64,000 nucleotides of DNA from Christensenella sp. UBA6345 (GTDB lineage: Bacteria; Bacillota; Clostridia; Christensenellales; UBA1242): positions 30,524 to 94,523 of the forward strand of contig DJSB01000030.1 in the NCBI GenBank assembly GCA_002437945.1, in the 5' to 3' direction. The translations under genes were made by a program, and so were the position numbers. Positions within the stretch are counted from its first letter, which is position 1. Each line of letters begins with the position of its first letter. Under the pieces are notes generated by a model that was given only the letters and a program-made list of their open reading frames with translations, searched no databases and had not been told where the DNA came from. Shown here piece after piece: positions 1 through 7,903 of the stretch.

Positions 1-653
1 GCAATTGACGCAAGACTTGTTAAAAACTTTTCATCAAGGAATTTACCTTTAACAATATTTTTAACCGCACCAATAATTACTTCGTAACCTACAACAAGAT
101 AAGAAACTAAATAAATACCAAATTTCCACCAGAAACCTACTGGCAATACTAATCCCAATATAAATAATACTGTAGAAATATATACTTTAATAAATTCCGA
201 GTTAAACCAATTAATTTTATATGTTGATGGCTTTTTTGCTTCAATTTCGGGTTTCACTTCTTCTTTAATTTCTGGCAAATTATCAATAGTAATCTGTGAT
301 ATTACGCTGTCAATATCAGTATCACTAACATGGATATGAGACGACTCATTAACAGATACTTCACTATCTTTAAACTTTTTGTTTTTACTCCTTGCTTTTA
401 GAGAATCAAGATAATTTTGTTTTTTTAGATTTTTAACAATAACATTGGGCAATACTTTAGATGTAAGTTCTTGCAACATATTCTCTAATTCTTGCTCTGT
501 ATGATTAAAATCATCAACAGTTTCTACATATAATTTAAGGTCAACAAAACTTAATGTTGCACTTTTAATATATGGTAATTTATTAATTGCGTGTTCAAGT
601 TTACCAGCACAAACAGCACAATCAACACCTACTAACTTAAAATTAGACTTCAT
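1..653 (-). CDS. Heavy-metal translocating P-type ATPase, N-terminal part (cut by window edge)
   Basis: Partial gene; only the first 217 codons are inside the window. Residues 1-70 form a heavy-metal-associated (HMA) domain whose metal loop reads GVDCAVC (C12, C15). A charged linker of about 70 residues follows, then the first hydrophobic segments begin near residue 150. This is the layout of P1B-type ATPases, which pump Zn, Cd, Pb or Cu out of the cytoplasm. The catalytic DKTGT and CPC motifs lie beyond the edge, so the metal is not read directly. It starts 4 bases after the stop of the ArsR-type gene, so the two form one operon. The partner's zinc-type sensor site suggests a ZntA/CadA-like exporter of Zn/Cd rather than copper. 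Family assignment is firm, substrate is inferred. Confidence 0.85.
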   Translation of the reverse strand, partial: MKSNFKLVGVDCAVCAGKLEHAINKLPYIKSATLSFVDLKLYVETVDDFNHTEQELENMLQELTSKVLPNVIVKNLKKQNYLDSLKARSKNKKFKDSEVSVNESSHIHVSDTDIDSVISQITIDNLPEIKEEVKPEIEAKKPSTYKINWFNSEFIKVYISTVLFILGLVLPVGFWWKFGIYLVSYLVVGYEVIIGAVKNIVKGKFLDEKFLTSLASI

Positions 654-657
654 AAAA

Positions 658-966
658 TTATTCTCCCTGTTCGTTAATGTGTATACGACAAATAGTGATT
701 AATGTATTAATATGTTCGTCATTAAGAAAATAAGTAACAAAATTACCATTTTTCCTACTATCGACAATAAAGTTATCTTTAAGTATCTTTAATTGATGTG
801 AAACTAACGATTGAGAACTAGATGTAGCAAGTGCTATTTCATTAACATTCTTTTCGCTCTCCAATAGGCTAAATATTATCTTAAGTCTAGTTGTGTCACC
901 AATAATCTTAAACAACTCTCCTACTTTATTAATTTCTTCTAAAGTCGGGCTTATATATTTGTCCAT
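658..966 (-). CDS. ArsR/SmtB-family metal-responsive repressor
   Basis: A 102-residue winged-helix repressor of the ArsR/SmtB family. The helix-turn-helix spans about residues 40-68 (motif SQSLVSHQLKILK). Near the C-terminus the pattern D-x-H-x10-H-x2-E matches the alpha-5 Zn/Co site of SmtB and CzrA (D84/H86/H97/H100 in CzrA). The N-terminal CVC metal site of CadC-type sensors is absent. It probably represses its own operon with the downstream P-type ATPase and is released by zinc or a similar ion. The start ATG is preceded by AAAGGTGG. Two matching palindromes lie over the promoter immediately upstream. Confidence 0.9.
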   Translation of the reverse strand: MDKYISPTLEEINKVGELFKIIGDTTRLKIIFSLLESEKNVNEIALATSSSQSLVSHQLKILKDNFIVDSRKNGNFVTYFLNDEHINTLITICRIHINEQGE

Positions 967-1033
967 AATCCACCTTTAATTAATTATTATCAATTAACCA
1001 ATAAACATATCATATAGTCGTTTTTACCACATA

Positions 1034-1053
1034 ATATGAATAGCGGTTCATAT
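1034..1053 (-). promoter_or_regulatory. ArsR-type operator O1
   Basis: Perfect 7-base inverted repeat ATATGAA-N6-TTCATAT. It lies just downstream of the -10 box and covers the expected transcription start of the arsR-like/ATPase operon. The half-site resembles known CzrA/CadC operators (TATGAA...TTCATA). Confidence 0.8.
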
Positions 1054-1061
1054 TCTTTTAT

Positions 1062-1090
1062 AGTATATGAATTTCTATTCATATTGTCAA
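1062..1090 (-). promoter_or_regulatory. Sigma-A promoter of the metal-efflux operon
   Basis: On the minus strand: -35 TTGACA (1090-1085), 17-base spacer, -10 TATACT (1067-1062). The near-consensus promoter is overlapped by operator O2 and followed by O1. The rest of the gap up to 1250 is AT-rich with no other feature that I can see. Confidence 0.85.
1065..1084 (-). promoter_or_regulatory. ArsR-type operator O2
   Basis: Second perfect ATATGAA-N6-TTCATAT repeat, 12 bases from O1. It sits almost wholly in the spacer between the -35 and -10 boxes, so a bound repressor would block RNA polymerase directly. Confidence 0.8.
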
Positions 1091-1251
1091 GAAAATATAT
1101 GAAAATAATTTAAGAAATGTTAAAATGCATAAATATACATTATTAATAATAATTATCAATAATATACATTATAAAACCAATCCAAAATTAATATAGATAT
1201 TTAATTACATAATTAAATAATTACATTTCATTTATGTATATATGATAATAA

Positions 1252-1279
1252 AAAAATAGCCTAAATATAGGCTATTTTT
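1252..1279 (-). terminator. Intrinsic terminator after the MetRS gene
   Basis: 12-base perfect stem (AAAAATAGCCTA with its complement) around a 4-base loop, giving a U-rich 3' arm in the minus direction. It lies 12 bases after the MetRS stop codon. Confidence 0.8.
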
Positions 1280-1291
1280 AATGATTAAATA

Positions 1292-3286
1292 TTATTCTTC
1301 ATATTGCCAACTAGGTTTGGTAAAGAAATCTGTTTTTGGCTCTAGGAAAGTAGGTTTATGATTATGTGGATCTGAAACAAATGCATAAATATCTTTATCA
1401 ATATTGTCCCAACTAAATATTGCTGGATCTAATTTAAAGAATTCAACTACTTTCTCTACACTTTCTGGAGCAATTGGATGCAACAAAGTTAATGCAATAC
1501 GACTCATATACAATGCATCTACTAGAATTTGTTTTGCTTCATCAGTATGAGCATTATCACCATTAAATGCAGTTAGAGTCTTATTGATATTACGTATTAA
1601 TGTATCAAGTTCATAGCATACCATATGGAATTTATGTTCATACACTGCTTTTTCATATTTTAGTACACTATATCTGCATTGATTCTTAATTTCTTCACTA
1701 ACTTCACCATATGGCATAACACCATCATAATATTTTTGCCATGTATAGCATAAAGTACGTAATGCTCTATTAAATACATTGGTTAATAAGTTATATTCCC
1801 TAACAACTGGGTCTTGTTCTGATGGATTAGCATCTGGGTTAAGTGGTTTTGGCATAAAACTTGCACTATTGTTACCTACATTCATACCTAGGAAATGGAA
1901 ACGTAATTGTTCTGCACTATAAAGTTTTAACAATTCGTCTGCCATTGGTGGTTTAATTGCAGAACTTGAACCTGCTTTTTTATTAAGGAACAAAGTATGC
2001 TTATTGGCTACAATTTGTGGTATAGATAAATCTCCATCTTTTACATCAATTGTAGGATTATCGCCTTGCATAGCAAACCACATAGCAGTTTGAGCAGGAC
2101 CATAGAAATATATATTATCTTCGCCAATAAATTGATAAACTTTACTATCTTTACTGCACCACCAATCTTTCCATGTGTTTTGGCGATTGAATTTATTAAG
2201 ATATGTGCGTGTAAATGAAATAGGAGCCCACAAACTTTCTGGCCATACCCAGAATGTTAAATCTTTTAATTCTTTAGTATCTGGTGCTTTAACACCCCAT
2301 TCAATATTACCAGTAAGTCTAAATGGTACTAAAGTCTTACCTGTACGATACCTTATACCTTTTTCAGTTAAAATATCACAAGAATGTTCTCTATCAGTTA
2401 ATTTATTAAATATAACTGTAAATGATGGCTTATTATCTACTACTAATTCATGTTCTGGTAATTCACTTTCGATGGCTTTAAATTGGTCTAAAAATTCCTT
2501 CTTTACGTACAATTCTGGTTTTTTCAAAAACTCGTTAATTTCTTTAGTTACGTATTTTCTAGTTGGAGTGTTTTTATCCAAATATTCAGTCCATTGTTTA
2601 AGCAAACCAATATAATTTTCTAGATTAAAGTACCAGTTACCAATTTCTTTTAAAACTGGTTTTTTACCAGACAATGAACTTACTGGGTCAATAAGTTCTT
2701 GTGGCATATATTGGTGTCCTAAATCACATTCGTCAGCATATGCATGTTCGGATTGACAGCCTTCAAATGGGCATTTACCCATAACTTGTCTACCATTAAG
2801 GAAAGTCTTTTTCTCTTCATCATAAAACTGTAGTGTTTTTAATGGACTTAAGTTATTGGTCTCTAATAATCTATTAAATACTTGATTAGACATTTCTTGA
2901 TGTATAGGTTTGGCTTCCCCAATACCTGACGCACCAAAGATATTAAGCGATATGTTATATTGATTAAGAATGCTCTCTTGTAGATTGTGATATGACTCTA
3001 CATATTCTTCAATAGTGCCGGTAACTTTATTGGCATCTTTTGCTTTTCTATATCCTTCCATAATAGGACTACCATAGCAGTCTGTACCAGATACATAGAT
3101 AACATTGTCTTTACCTAATCTATCACGTAAAAAACGTGCAAAAAAATCAGAATGAATAAATAGTGTAATATGTCCACAATGCAAAGATTTATTACCATAT
3201 GGCATACCACTAGTAACTATGGCACGTTTTGGCCATACAGGTCTATTTTCACTCATTTTGTCTAAAACTTCTTTTGTTATACCCAT
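1292..3286 (-). CDS. Methionyl-tRNA synthetase-like class I aminoacyl-tRNA ligase (divergent type)
   Basis: A 664-residue class I synthetase most like MetRS. The nucleotide-binding start MPYGNKSLHCGH (HIGH replaced by HCGH, residues 36-39) and GTDCYG (67-72) are MetRS-like. A Cys-rich knuckle (CPFEGC...CDLGH) sits in the connective insert, and VYQFIGEDNIYFYG precedes the second signature. The KMSKS loop is replaced by KKAGSSS (436-442), which lacks the second lysine. The C-terminal helical anticodon-binding region is present, but the C-terminal tRNA-binding (EMAP-like) domain is not. The start ATG has AAGGAG 6 bases upstream. This resembles a variant class I ligase family in Clostridia that is often annotated as methionine-tRNA ligase. 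Whether it is the only MetRS of the cell cannot be told here. Confidence 0.8.
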   Translation of the reverse strand: MGITKEVLDKMSENRPVWPKRAIVTSGMPYGNKSLHCGHITLFIHSDFFARFLRDRLGKDNVIYVSGTDCYGSPIMEGYRKAKDANKVTGTIEEYVESYHNLQESILNQYNISLNIFGASGIGEAKPIHQEMSNQVFNRLLETNNLSPLKTLQFYDEEKKTFLNGRQVMGKCPFEGCQSEHAYADECDLGHQYMPQELIDPVSSLSGKKPVLKEIGNWYFNLENYIGLLKQWTEYLDKNTPTRKYVTKEINEFLKKPELYVKKEFLDQFKAIESELPEHELVVDNKPSFTVIFNKLTDREHSCDILTEKGIRYRTGKTLVPFRLTGNIEWGVKAPDTKELKDLTFWVWPESLWAPISFTRTYLNKFNRQNTWKDWWCSKDSKVYQFIGEDNIYFYGPAQTAMWFAMQGDNPTIDVKDGDLSIPQIVANKHTLFLNKKAGSSSAIKPPMADELLKLYSAEQLRFHFLGMNVGNNSASFMPKPLNPDANPSEQDPVVREYNLLTNVFNRALRTLCYTWQKYYDGVMPYGEVSEEIKNQCRYSVLKYEKAVYEHKFHMVCYELDTLIRNINKTLTAFNGDNAHTDEAKQILVDALYMSRIALTLLHPIAPESVEKVVEFFKLDPAIFSWDNIDKDIYAFVSDPHNHKPTFLEPKTDFFTKPSWQYEE

Positions 3287-3310
3287 AATTTTCTCCTTAA
3301 ATACGATATA

Positions 3311-3340
3311 ATTCTAACACATAATAACGCACTTATGCAA
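3311..3340 (-). promoter_or_regulatory. Promoter of the MetRS-like gene
   Basis: -35 TTGCAT and -10 TAGAAT with an 18-base spacer on the minus strand, about 25 bases before the start codon. The leader is far too short for a T-box. Confidence 0.55.
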
Positions 3341-3425
3341 ATATATAAAAAAATTTCTATTATATTTTAGACTATTTTTATTAAAAAATCCCTATATTTT
3401 AAGTTATTTTACACATAATAGTAAT

Positions 3426-3620
3426 ATGTATTTTAATTATCATGCAAAAGCAAAAAAATTAATACGTGATGGTAAATTAACTGATTATAAAATTGTAGAA
3501 AAGTATCATAACATAAGCCCTGCACTACTATTAATTTTTGATGATTATATTATGCCTATTCGTCAACACAAATGGAATGAATATCTAGAAATTATTAATA
3601 ATCTGGATTATTTAAGATAA
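3426..3620 (+). CDS. Small hypothetical protein, 64 residues
   Basis: Not assigned to a named family. It is one of the few plus-strand genes, divergent from the MetRS-like gene. The product is 64 residues, mixed charged/aromatic, with no membrane segment. A proline-flanked stretch, SPALLLIFDDYIMPIR, lies in the middle and the end is amphipathic. The sequence looks globular rather than random, but no convincing Shine-Dalgarno precedes the ATG, so the start or the gene itself is moderately uncertain. Confidence 0.5.
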   Translation: MYFNYHAKAKKLIRDGKLTDYKIVEKYHNISPALLLIFDDYIMPIRQHKWNEYLEIINNLDYLR

Positions 3621-3761
3621 TATTTAAGACATAAATATAATTTTTAATAAAAAAGTACATAAATCCAATAATTACCATCATTTTTTAAGTATTATATCTC
3701 GTAATTAGATAAAAATAATAATACAAAGTAAAAACTTTGTAATTCATGGGAGGTGAACAGA

Positions 3762-4016
3762 ATGGCGATTAGAAAATCAACCAATTCTACCAACAAAACT
3801 AGTGCAAAAACAACTGCAAAGACTAGTGCTAGAGCAAGAGCAAAAAGTAGTAATGAAAGTTCTAAATCAGTAACTAACAGAACTTCAAATAAAACTACTA
3901 ATAAGACATCTGCTTGTGGTTCTAGAAGTGCTAAAGGTTGTACCAACAGCACAACAGGTAGAACAAGTTCAAAAACCACAGGAAAAACTAGTGCAAGAAC
4001 TAAAAATTGTGACTAG
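3762..4016 (+). CDS. Basic, low-complexity Thr/Ser/Lys-rich protein
   Basis: About 84 residues, made almost only of K, R, T, S, N and A in degenerate KTS/KTT/RTS units (NKTS, AKTT, AKTS, NRTS, NKTT, NKTS, GRTS, SKTT, GKTS). It has three cysteines in the C-terminal half. The strong SD GGGAGGTGA at 3748-3756 fits the ATG at 3762 better than the upstream GTG at 3753, which lies inside the SD. A clean terminator follows, so this is a monocistronic, probably well-expressed unit. The composition resembles histone-H1-like or spore-associated nucleic-acid-binding tails, but the function is unknown. The long complementary-strand frame here is a shadow of the repeats. Confidence 0.75.
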   Translation: MAIRKSTNSTNKTSAKTTAKTSARARAKSSNESSKSVTNRTSNKTTNKTSACGSRSAKGCTNSTTGRTSSKTTGKTSARTKNCD

Positions 4017-4022
4017 TTAACC

Positions 4023-4058
4023 AAAAAAAGCACCATCTATAAAGATAGTGCTTTTTTT
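4023..4058. terminator. Bidirectional intrinsic terminator
   Basis: A-run, stem GCACcATCT/AGATaGTGC with one mismatch, and a 7-T run. It ends the basic-protein gene on plus and, read on minus, the DUF2188 gene. Confidence 0.8.
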
Positions 4059-4107
4059 ATTTTTTACAAAAAATACATTATATAAAATGTAAAAAATGGC
4101 TAGATTA

Positions 4108-4317
4108 CTAGAATTTTCTTATTTTACCATCAAGACCATGTAATACAACATAACTGCCATCATTCTTATTATCACATAATTGTGAAGCATAAGATAATGC
4201 TTCTTTTTGAGTGGAGAAAAGTTTGATTACTTTATCAGAACCTTGAATAAATACCTTCCATTCTCTTCCATCGTTATCTCTTTTTGATACATGATAAACT
4301 GTCTTTTGTGCTGCCAT
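4108..4317 (-). CDS. DUF2188 domain protein
   Basis: A 69-residue protein that is essentially one DUF2188 domain. It has an N-terminal strand pair (VYHVSKRDNDGREWKVF), a helix after KEALSYASQL, and the closing VVLHGLDGKI motif (family pattern: hGrDGrI). DUF2188 proteins are small cytoplasmic proteins without a defined biochemical function. The SD AAAGGAG lies 6 bases before the ATG. It is monocistronic, between a terminator for the tRNA operon and the shared terminator downstream. Confidence 0.85.
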   Translation of the reverse strand: MAAQKTVYHVSKRDNDGREWKVFIQGSDKVIKLFSTQKEALSYASQLCDNKNDGSYVVLHGLDGKIRKF

Positions 4318-4396
4318 ATAATCTCCTTTAAATAATAATATTATTATTAAATTTATTCTTTAGTATTATAAACTACTAAATAATTGAAAAATTGGC

Positions 4397-4425
4397 TTAA
4401 AAAAAGTAACTAATGCTAGTTACTT
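4397..4425 (-). terminator. Terminator of the tRNA operon
   Basis: 9-base perfect stem AAGTAACTA/TAGTTACTT with a 4-base loop, followed on minus by a run of 7 U. It lies 5 bases after the CCA end of tRNA-Leu. Confidence 0.85.
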
Positions 4426-4429
4426 ATTA

Positions 4430-4516
4430 TGGTGCCGAAGACCGGACTTGAACCGGTACGGTATTGCTACCCCAGGATTTTAAGTCCTGTACGTCTGCCA
4501 ATTTCGTCACTTCGGC
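4430..4516 (-). tRNA. tRNA-Leu (UAA)
   Basis: Acceptor stem GCCGAAG/CTTCGGC, A discriminator and encoded CCA at 4432-4430. Anticodon loop CTTAAAA gives anticodon UAA. The long variable arm (GGGGTAGCAATACC region) is typical of class II tRNA-Leu. Last gene of a four-tRNA operon. Confidence 0.95.
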
Positions 4517-4520
4517 TTAA

Positions 4521-4595
4521 TGGAGGCACCGTCCAGATTCGAACTGGAGCATAAAGGTTTTGCAGACCTTGGCCTTACCGCTTGGCTACGGTGCC
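4521..4595 (-). tRNA. tRNA-Cys (GCA)
   Basis: Acceptor GGCACCG/CGGTGCC with encoded CCA (4523-4521). Anticodon loop CTGCAAA gives GCA. T-loop GTTCGAATC is intact. Third of four tRNAs. Confidence 0.95.
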
Positions 4596-4644
4596 ACACT
4601 AGTGCCATACTACAATAAATAGTATTTTATCCTTAATAAAAAAA

Positions 4645-4719
4645 TGGAGCGGAGGACGGGATTTGAACCCGCGACATTCGCCTTGGCAAGGCGACGCTCT
4701 ACCGCTGAGCCACCCCCGC
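4645..4719 (-). tRNA. tRNA-Gly (GCC)
   Basis: Acceptor GCGGGGG/CCTCCGC with one G-U pair and encoded CCA (4647-4645). Anticodon loop TTGCCAA gives GCC. T-arm GCGGGTTCAAATCCCGT is intact. Second of four tRNAs. Confidence 0.95.
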
Positions 4720-4727
4720 AAATAAAA

Positions 4728-4803
4728 TGGTGGGAGTTATAGGGCTCGAACCTATGACCTCCTGCTTGTAAGGCAGATGCTCTCCCAACTGAGCTAAACT
4801 CCC
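4728..4803 (-). tRNA. tRNA-Val (UAC)
   Basis: Acceptor GGGAGTT/AACTCCC with encoded CCA (4730-4728). Anticodon loop CTTACAA gives UAC. D-arm AGCTCAGTTGGGAGAGC is intact. First gene of the tRNA operon. Confidence 0.95.
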
Positions 4804-4853
4804 ACACCAATATGTTTGCAATGCATCAATAACTTATTTATTAACGCTCTTAT

Positions 4854-4882
4854 AATATACCAAATCATACGGAAAAAAGCAA
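4854..4882 (-). promoter_or_regulatory. Promoter of the Val-Gly-Cys-Leu tRNA operon
   Basis: -35 TTGCTT, 17-base spacer, -10 TATATT on minus, about 50 bases before tRNA-Val. The rest of the 4804-5187 gap is AT-rich with only the fakA terminator (5131-5166) visible. Confidence 0.6.
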
Positions 4883-5130
4883 GACTTTTTTATCAATTTT
4901 TTAATATTTTTTAATTTTTTTTTAACATTATAAATTTATGCGTAATTAAGCCATTTTTGTTACTAAAAAAATTTGATTTTTTAAAAATATGGAAGTAAAA
5001 ATGCTTAAAATTATTAATAAAACACCATATATATTGATAAAATTATTAATGTTTGATTATATTTATTAATACTTTAAGCAGATTTATGATTGTAACATAA
5101 AATTTAATTAAAAAAATTTTAATTACAAAC

Positions 5131-5166
5131 AAAAAGACCTAGTTAACATTAACCAAGTCTTATGTT
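5131..5166 (-). terminator. Terminator of the asp23-fakA operon
   Basis: 13-base stem with two mismatches (AAGACTTGGTTAA against TTAACTAGGTCTT on minus) followed by TTTTTG. It lies 22 bases after the fakA stop. Confidence 0.7.
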
Positions 5167-5187
5167 TGTATAAATTAAAGTATTTAA

Positions 5188-6849
5188 TTATTCTAGACTA
5201 ATTATATAATAATATACTGGTTGTCCACCCGGAACTAAAGTAATATCACAGTCTGGATATTTTTCTTCAAGTCTTGATTGAAGTGCTTCGGCTTCTTCCA
5301 ACTTAATATCTTTACCATAGAACAAGGTAATATTTACTACATCATCATTTTTAACTTTTTCAATTAAATCAATGGTAGTATCATTAACTAGTAGACCTTT
5401 AGCCAAAATATTACTATCATTAAGACCAATAATATCGCCTTGATTTAGGTCAAATCCGTCCATATGAGTAGTACGAACCGCATAAGTAACTGATGCTGCA
5501 GTAACATTGTCTTTACTGCTCTTCATATTCTCGATATTTTCTTCAGCGGTAGCATCTGGATTAAATGCCAATGCAGCAGAAATGCCTTCAGGAACTGATT
5601 TTGTAGGTATAACGTGTAACTTTTTGCTTGTAAGTTCTTTTGCTTGTTCAGCAGCAAAAATAATATTCTTATTATTAGGCAAAACAAAAACTTCTTTTGC
5701 TTGTACTTTATCGCAGGCTTTAGCAATGTCATCAGCACTAGGGTTCATGGTTTGACCACCTTCAATGATAGCATCAACTAAAATATCGTTAAATACTCCT
5801 GCAATACCATCGCCTGGTGCAACTGCAACCATACCAAAAGGTTTAAGGTTGGCTTGTGCTTGTGTACGTTTACGTTTAAGTTCACGATTTTGTTCAAGCA
5901 TATTTTCAATCTTAATATTGATAATTTCGCCCATTTCTAGCGCATATCCCAAAGCAATATTAGGTTCGTTGGTGTGAACATGGACTTTAACAAGTTCTAG
6001 GTCACCGATACATACAACGCAGTCACCAATTTGCATTAAATTTTCTCTTAATTTATCAATATCAGAGATAGTAGTTTTTGCTTTCATATGTGTAACCATA
6101 AATTCGGTACAATAAGCAAACTCAATATCTCCTAGATTGTCTAGGTTAATGATATAATCATTACTATCAGAGCCAAAAGATGGAATATTGTTGTTGGCAG
6201 GTGCTAATTCTTCAACACTAATGTCAATTTCTTCGCCTAGTAGCATCTTTTGCATACCGGTAAAGATAACTATAAGTCCCCTACCACCAGCATCAACAAC
6301 ATTTGCCTTTTTAAGAACAGGCAACATCTCTGGAGTTTGTTGAAGTATGGCTTCACCATCGGTAAGAATGATGTCAAAGAATTGCTCGAAATCGCTAACT
6401 TTCTTTGCAGCCTTTACTGCTGTTTCTGCCATAACTCTTATAACTGTAAGAATAGTACCTTCTTTAGGTACAGTAACTGCTTTATATGCTACTTGTGAAC
6501 CTTCAACCATCGCTTTGGCGAATTGCTTTGTAGTAAGTTCGTTCTCACACTTACCTACTTCGGTAGCGATACCTTTAAGTATTTGGGACAAAATAACACC
6601 AGAGTTACCCCTTGCGCCACGTAATGCTCCTTTACTTAAAGCATTAGAAATTGCTGCAAATGAATTGTCTGGACAATTGTTAATCTCCTTTACAGCACTG
6701 TTAAATGTTAAACTCATGTTTGTACCAGTATCTCCATCTGGAACTGGGAAAACATTAAGTGAATCTACAAATTTTTTATTGTTATCTAAAACTTTAGCAC
6801 CCGCAATAATCATTTTGCGAAAAAGAGTGCTATTAATAGTCTTTTGCAT
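5188..6849 (-). CDS. fakA: Fatty acid kinase ATP-binding subunit FakA (DAK2/DegV-type)
   Basis: 553 residues in the layout of YloV/FakA. An N-terminal DhaL-like kinase domain carries NVFPVPDGDTGTNMSLT (about 28-45; the aspartates hold Mg-ATP) and GARGNSGVILSQ (near 80). A linker and a C-terminal DegV-like domain of about 230 residues follow. FakA phosphorylates fatty acids presented by a FakB lipid-binding protein, feeding exogenous acyl chains to PlsX/PlsY. No fakB is visible in this window. The gene follows asp23 with a 49-base gap, as in most Bacillota. The SD AAAAGGAG precedes the ATG. Confidence 0.93.
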   Translation of the reverse strand: MQKTINSTLFRKMIIAGAKVLDNNKKFVDSLNVFPVPDGDTGTNMSLTFNSAVKEINNCPDNSFAAISNALSKGALRGARGNSGVILSQILKGIATEVGKCENELTTKQFAKAMVEGSQVAYKAVTVPKEGTILTVIRVMAETAVKAAKKVSDFEQFFDIILTDGEAILQQTPEMLPVLKKANVVDAGGRGLIVIFTGMQKMLLGEEIDISVEELAPANNNIPSFGSDSNDYIINLDNLGDIEFAYCTEFMVTHMKAKTTISDIDKLRENLMQIGDCVVCIGDLELVKVHVHTNEPNIALGYALEMGEIINIKIENMLEQNRELKRKRTQAQANLKPFGMVAVAPGDGIAGVFNDILVDAIIEGGQTMNPSADDIAKACDKVQAKEVFVLPNNKNIIFAAEQAKELTSKKLHVIPTKSVPEGISAALAFNPDATAEENIENMKSSKDNVTAASVTYAVRTTHMDGFDLNQGDIIGLNDSNILAKGLLVNDTTIDLIEKVKNDDVVNITLFYGKDIKLEEAEALQSRLEEKYPDCDITLVPGGQPVYYYIISLE

Positions 6850-6898
6850 TAAATACTCCTTTTAATTTACGAAACGGAAAAAACACGACGAAATACTA

Positions 6899-7249
6899 TT
6901 AAACTCTAACGCCAACAACATTAACATTGACAGAGTCAATAATCATCCCCGTGAACTGCTCTAATCCATATTTTACTGATTTTTTTAGGCTATCAGCAAC
7001 TGCACTGATAGACACGCCATATTTTAAAACTACGTAAAGGTCAACATATATTCTATTATTAACAGTTAATATCTTAACACCTTTACTTAAGGTTTGTTTT
7101 TTAAACAATCCGGAAAAACTATCGGTTAATTTTTGATTAACCAAATCTACAACGCCATAACAATCACGTGCAATATAACCTGTAACTATAGCAATGGCTT
7201 CATTGGATATAGTAATATTACCGTAAGCGTTACTTGTTTTTACAGACAT
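6899..7249 (-). CDS. Asp23/Gls24 family envelope stress protein
   Basis: A 116-residue Asp23/Gls24-family protein (YloU-like). The start GNITISNEAIAIVTGYIA and the hydrophobic strand pair VYVDLYVVLKYGVSISAVADSL are typical. Such proteins are cytoplasmic and often membrane-associated, and are linked to envelope stress and fatty-acid metabolism. It lies directly upstream of fakA and divergent from rpmB, a conserved arrangement. The SD AAAAGGAAC precedes the ATG. Confidence 0.9.
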   Translation of the reverse strand: MSVKTSNAYGNITISNEAIAIVTGYIARDCYGVVDLVNQKLTDSFSGLFKKQTLSKGVKILTVNNRIYVDLYVVLKYGVSISAVADSLKKSVKYGLEQFTGMIIDSVNVNVVGVRV

Positions 7250-7383
7250 AAGTTGTTCCTTTTAATTATTTTCTATGAATGATTGGAAAAGAAATATTGT
7301 ATATATTAAATAATGAATTATTGTAAAAATTATTTAATACTACATAACTAATGTAATATTTCTTAAACTAACATACACATTAT

Positions 7384-7412
7384 ATATTACAATATAGAGC
7401 CAAAAATGTAAA
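7384..7412 (-). promoter_or_regulatory. Candidate promoter of asp23-fakA
   Basis: -35 TTTACA, 17-base spacer, -10 TAATAT on minus. This leaves a leader of about 130 bases before the asp23 ATG. Confidence 0.5.
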
Positions 7413-7503
7413 CAATTTTTTTTGACTTTTCACTTTAACCATATAATTTTAACTAAATATTAACTATATATTGGTGTTTTATTAAAAATTTTTCAAATTA
7501 TGG

Positions 7504-7532
7504 TTGCACATATCAACTTTATTTGGTATAAT
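7504..7532 (+). promoter_or_regulatory. Promoter of rpmB
   Basis: -35 TTGCAC, 17-base spacer, perfect -10 TATAAT, on plus. Any start codon upstream of about 7538 (such as the ATG at 7500) would be outside the transcript, which fixes the rpmB start at 7566. Confidence 0.75.
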
Positions 7533-7565
7533 ACATTGCAGTTTAAAATTAACGGAGGAGTAATT

Positions 7566-7751
7566 ATGCCAAGAGTATGTTATATCTGTGGAAAAGGTAA
7601 AGTTTCTGGCAACCAAGTAAGCCATTCTCATATTGCTACTAAACGTACTTGGAGTGCAAATCTACAAAAGAAAGCAATTGAAGTTGACGGAAAAGTAGAA
7701 AACAAATATATTTGCACAAGATGTCTAAAAACTTTAAAGAAAGAAGACTAA
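7566..7751 (+). CDS. rpmB: 50S ribosomal protein L28, zinc-ribbon type
   Basis: 61 residues. It starts MPRVCYICGK, with CxxC at the N-terminus and a second CTRC pair near the end. This is the zinc-binding (C+) form of bL28 rather than the zinc-free C- form. The SD GGAGGAG lies 6 bases before the ATG. It is transcribed on plus, divergent from asp23, and sits in the conserved spoVM-rpmB-asp23 neighbourhood. Confidence 0.95.
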   Translation: MPRVCYICGKGKVSGNQVSHSHIATKRTWSANLQKKAIEVDGKVENKYICTRCLKTLKKED

Positions 7752-7863
7752 TTATAAGACAATCTAATGAAAAACATGGTGCAATTGTCACACAGTGACT
7801 AACCTACTGTTAGCATTATGATTATAGTATTAGTATAGACTATCCATTATAGTTATAAAAAAT

Positions 7864-7888
7864 AAGGAGTTAAACTCCTTTTTTTTTA
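7864..7888 (+). terminator. Terminator of rpmB
   Basis: Stem AAGGAG/CTCCTT, 5-base loop, then a run of 8 or more T. Confidence 0.8.
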
Positions 7889-7903
7889 TTGCTGTTTATG
7901 TAT

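Noticed and set aside
2175..2615. 146-residue plus-strand frame inside the MetRS gene
   Set aside because: Shadow of a clear coding sequence; composition and lack of SD argue against it. The same holds for the plus-strand frames inside fakA, rlmN, rsmE, grpE, rnj and the ABC gene.
3287..3425. Possible T-box leader for the MetRS-like gene
   Set aside because: Only about 25 transcribed bases precede the start codon; no specifier hairpin or T-box motif.
3692..3979. Leucine/valine-rich 95-residue frame on the minus strand
   Set aside because: It is the complement of the KTS repeats of the plus-strand gene, which has the SD and terminator; no SD on minus.
4610..4810. 66-residue minus-strand frame
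   Set aside because: It runs through tRNA-Gly and tRNA-Val; the apparent peptide is translated tRNA sequence.
7500..7565. Upstream ATG extending rpmB by 22 codons
   Set aside because: It lies on the rpmB promoter, and L28 starts at MPRVC after a perfect SD.
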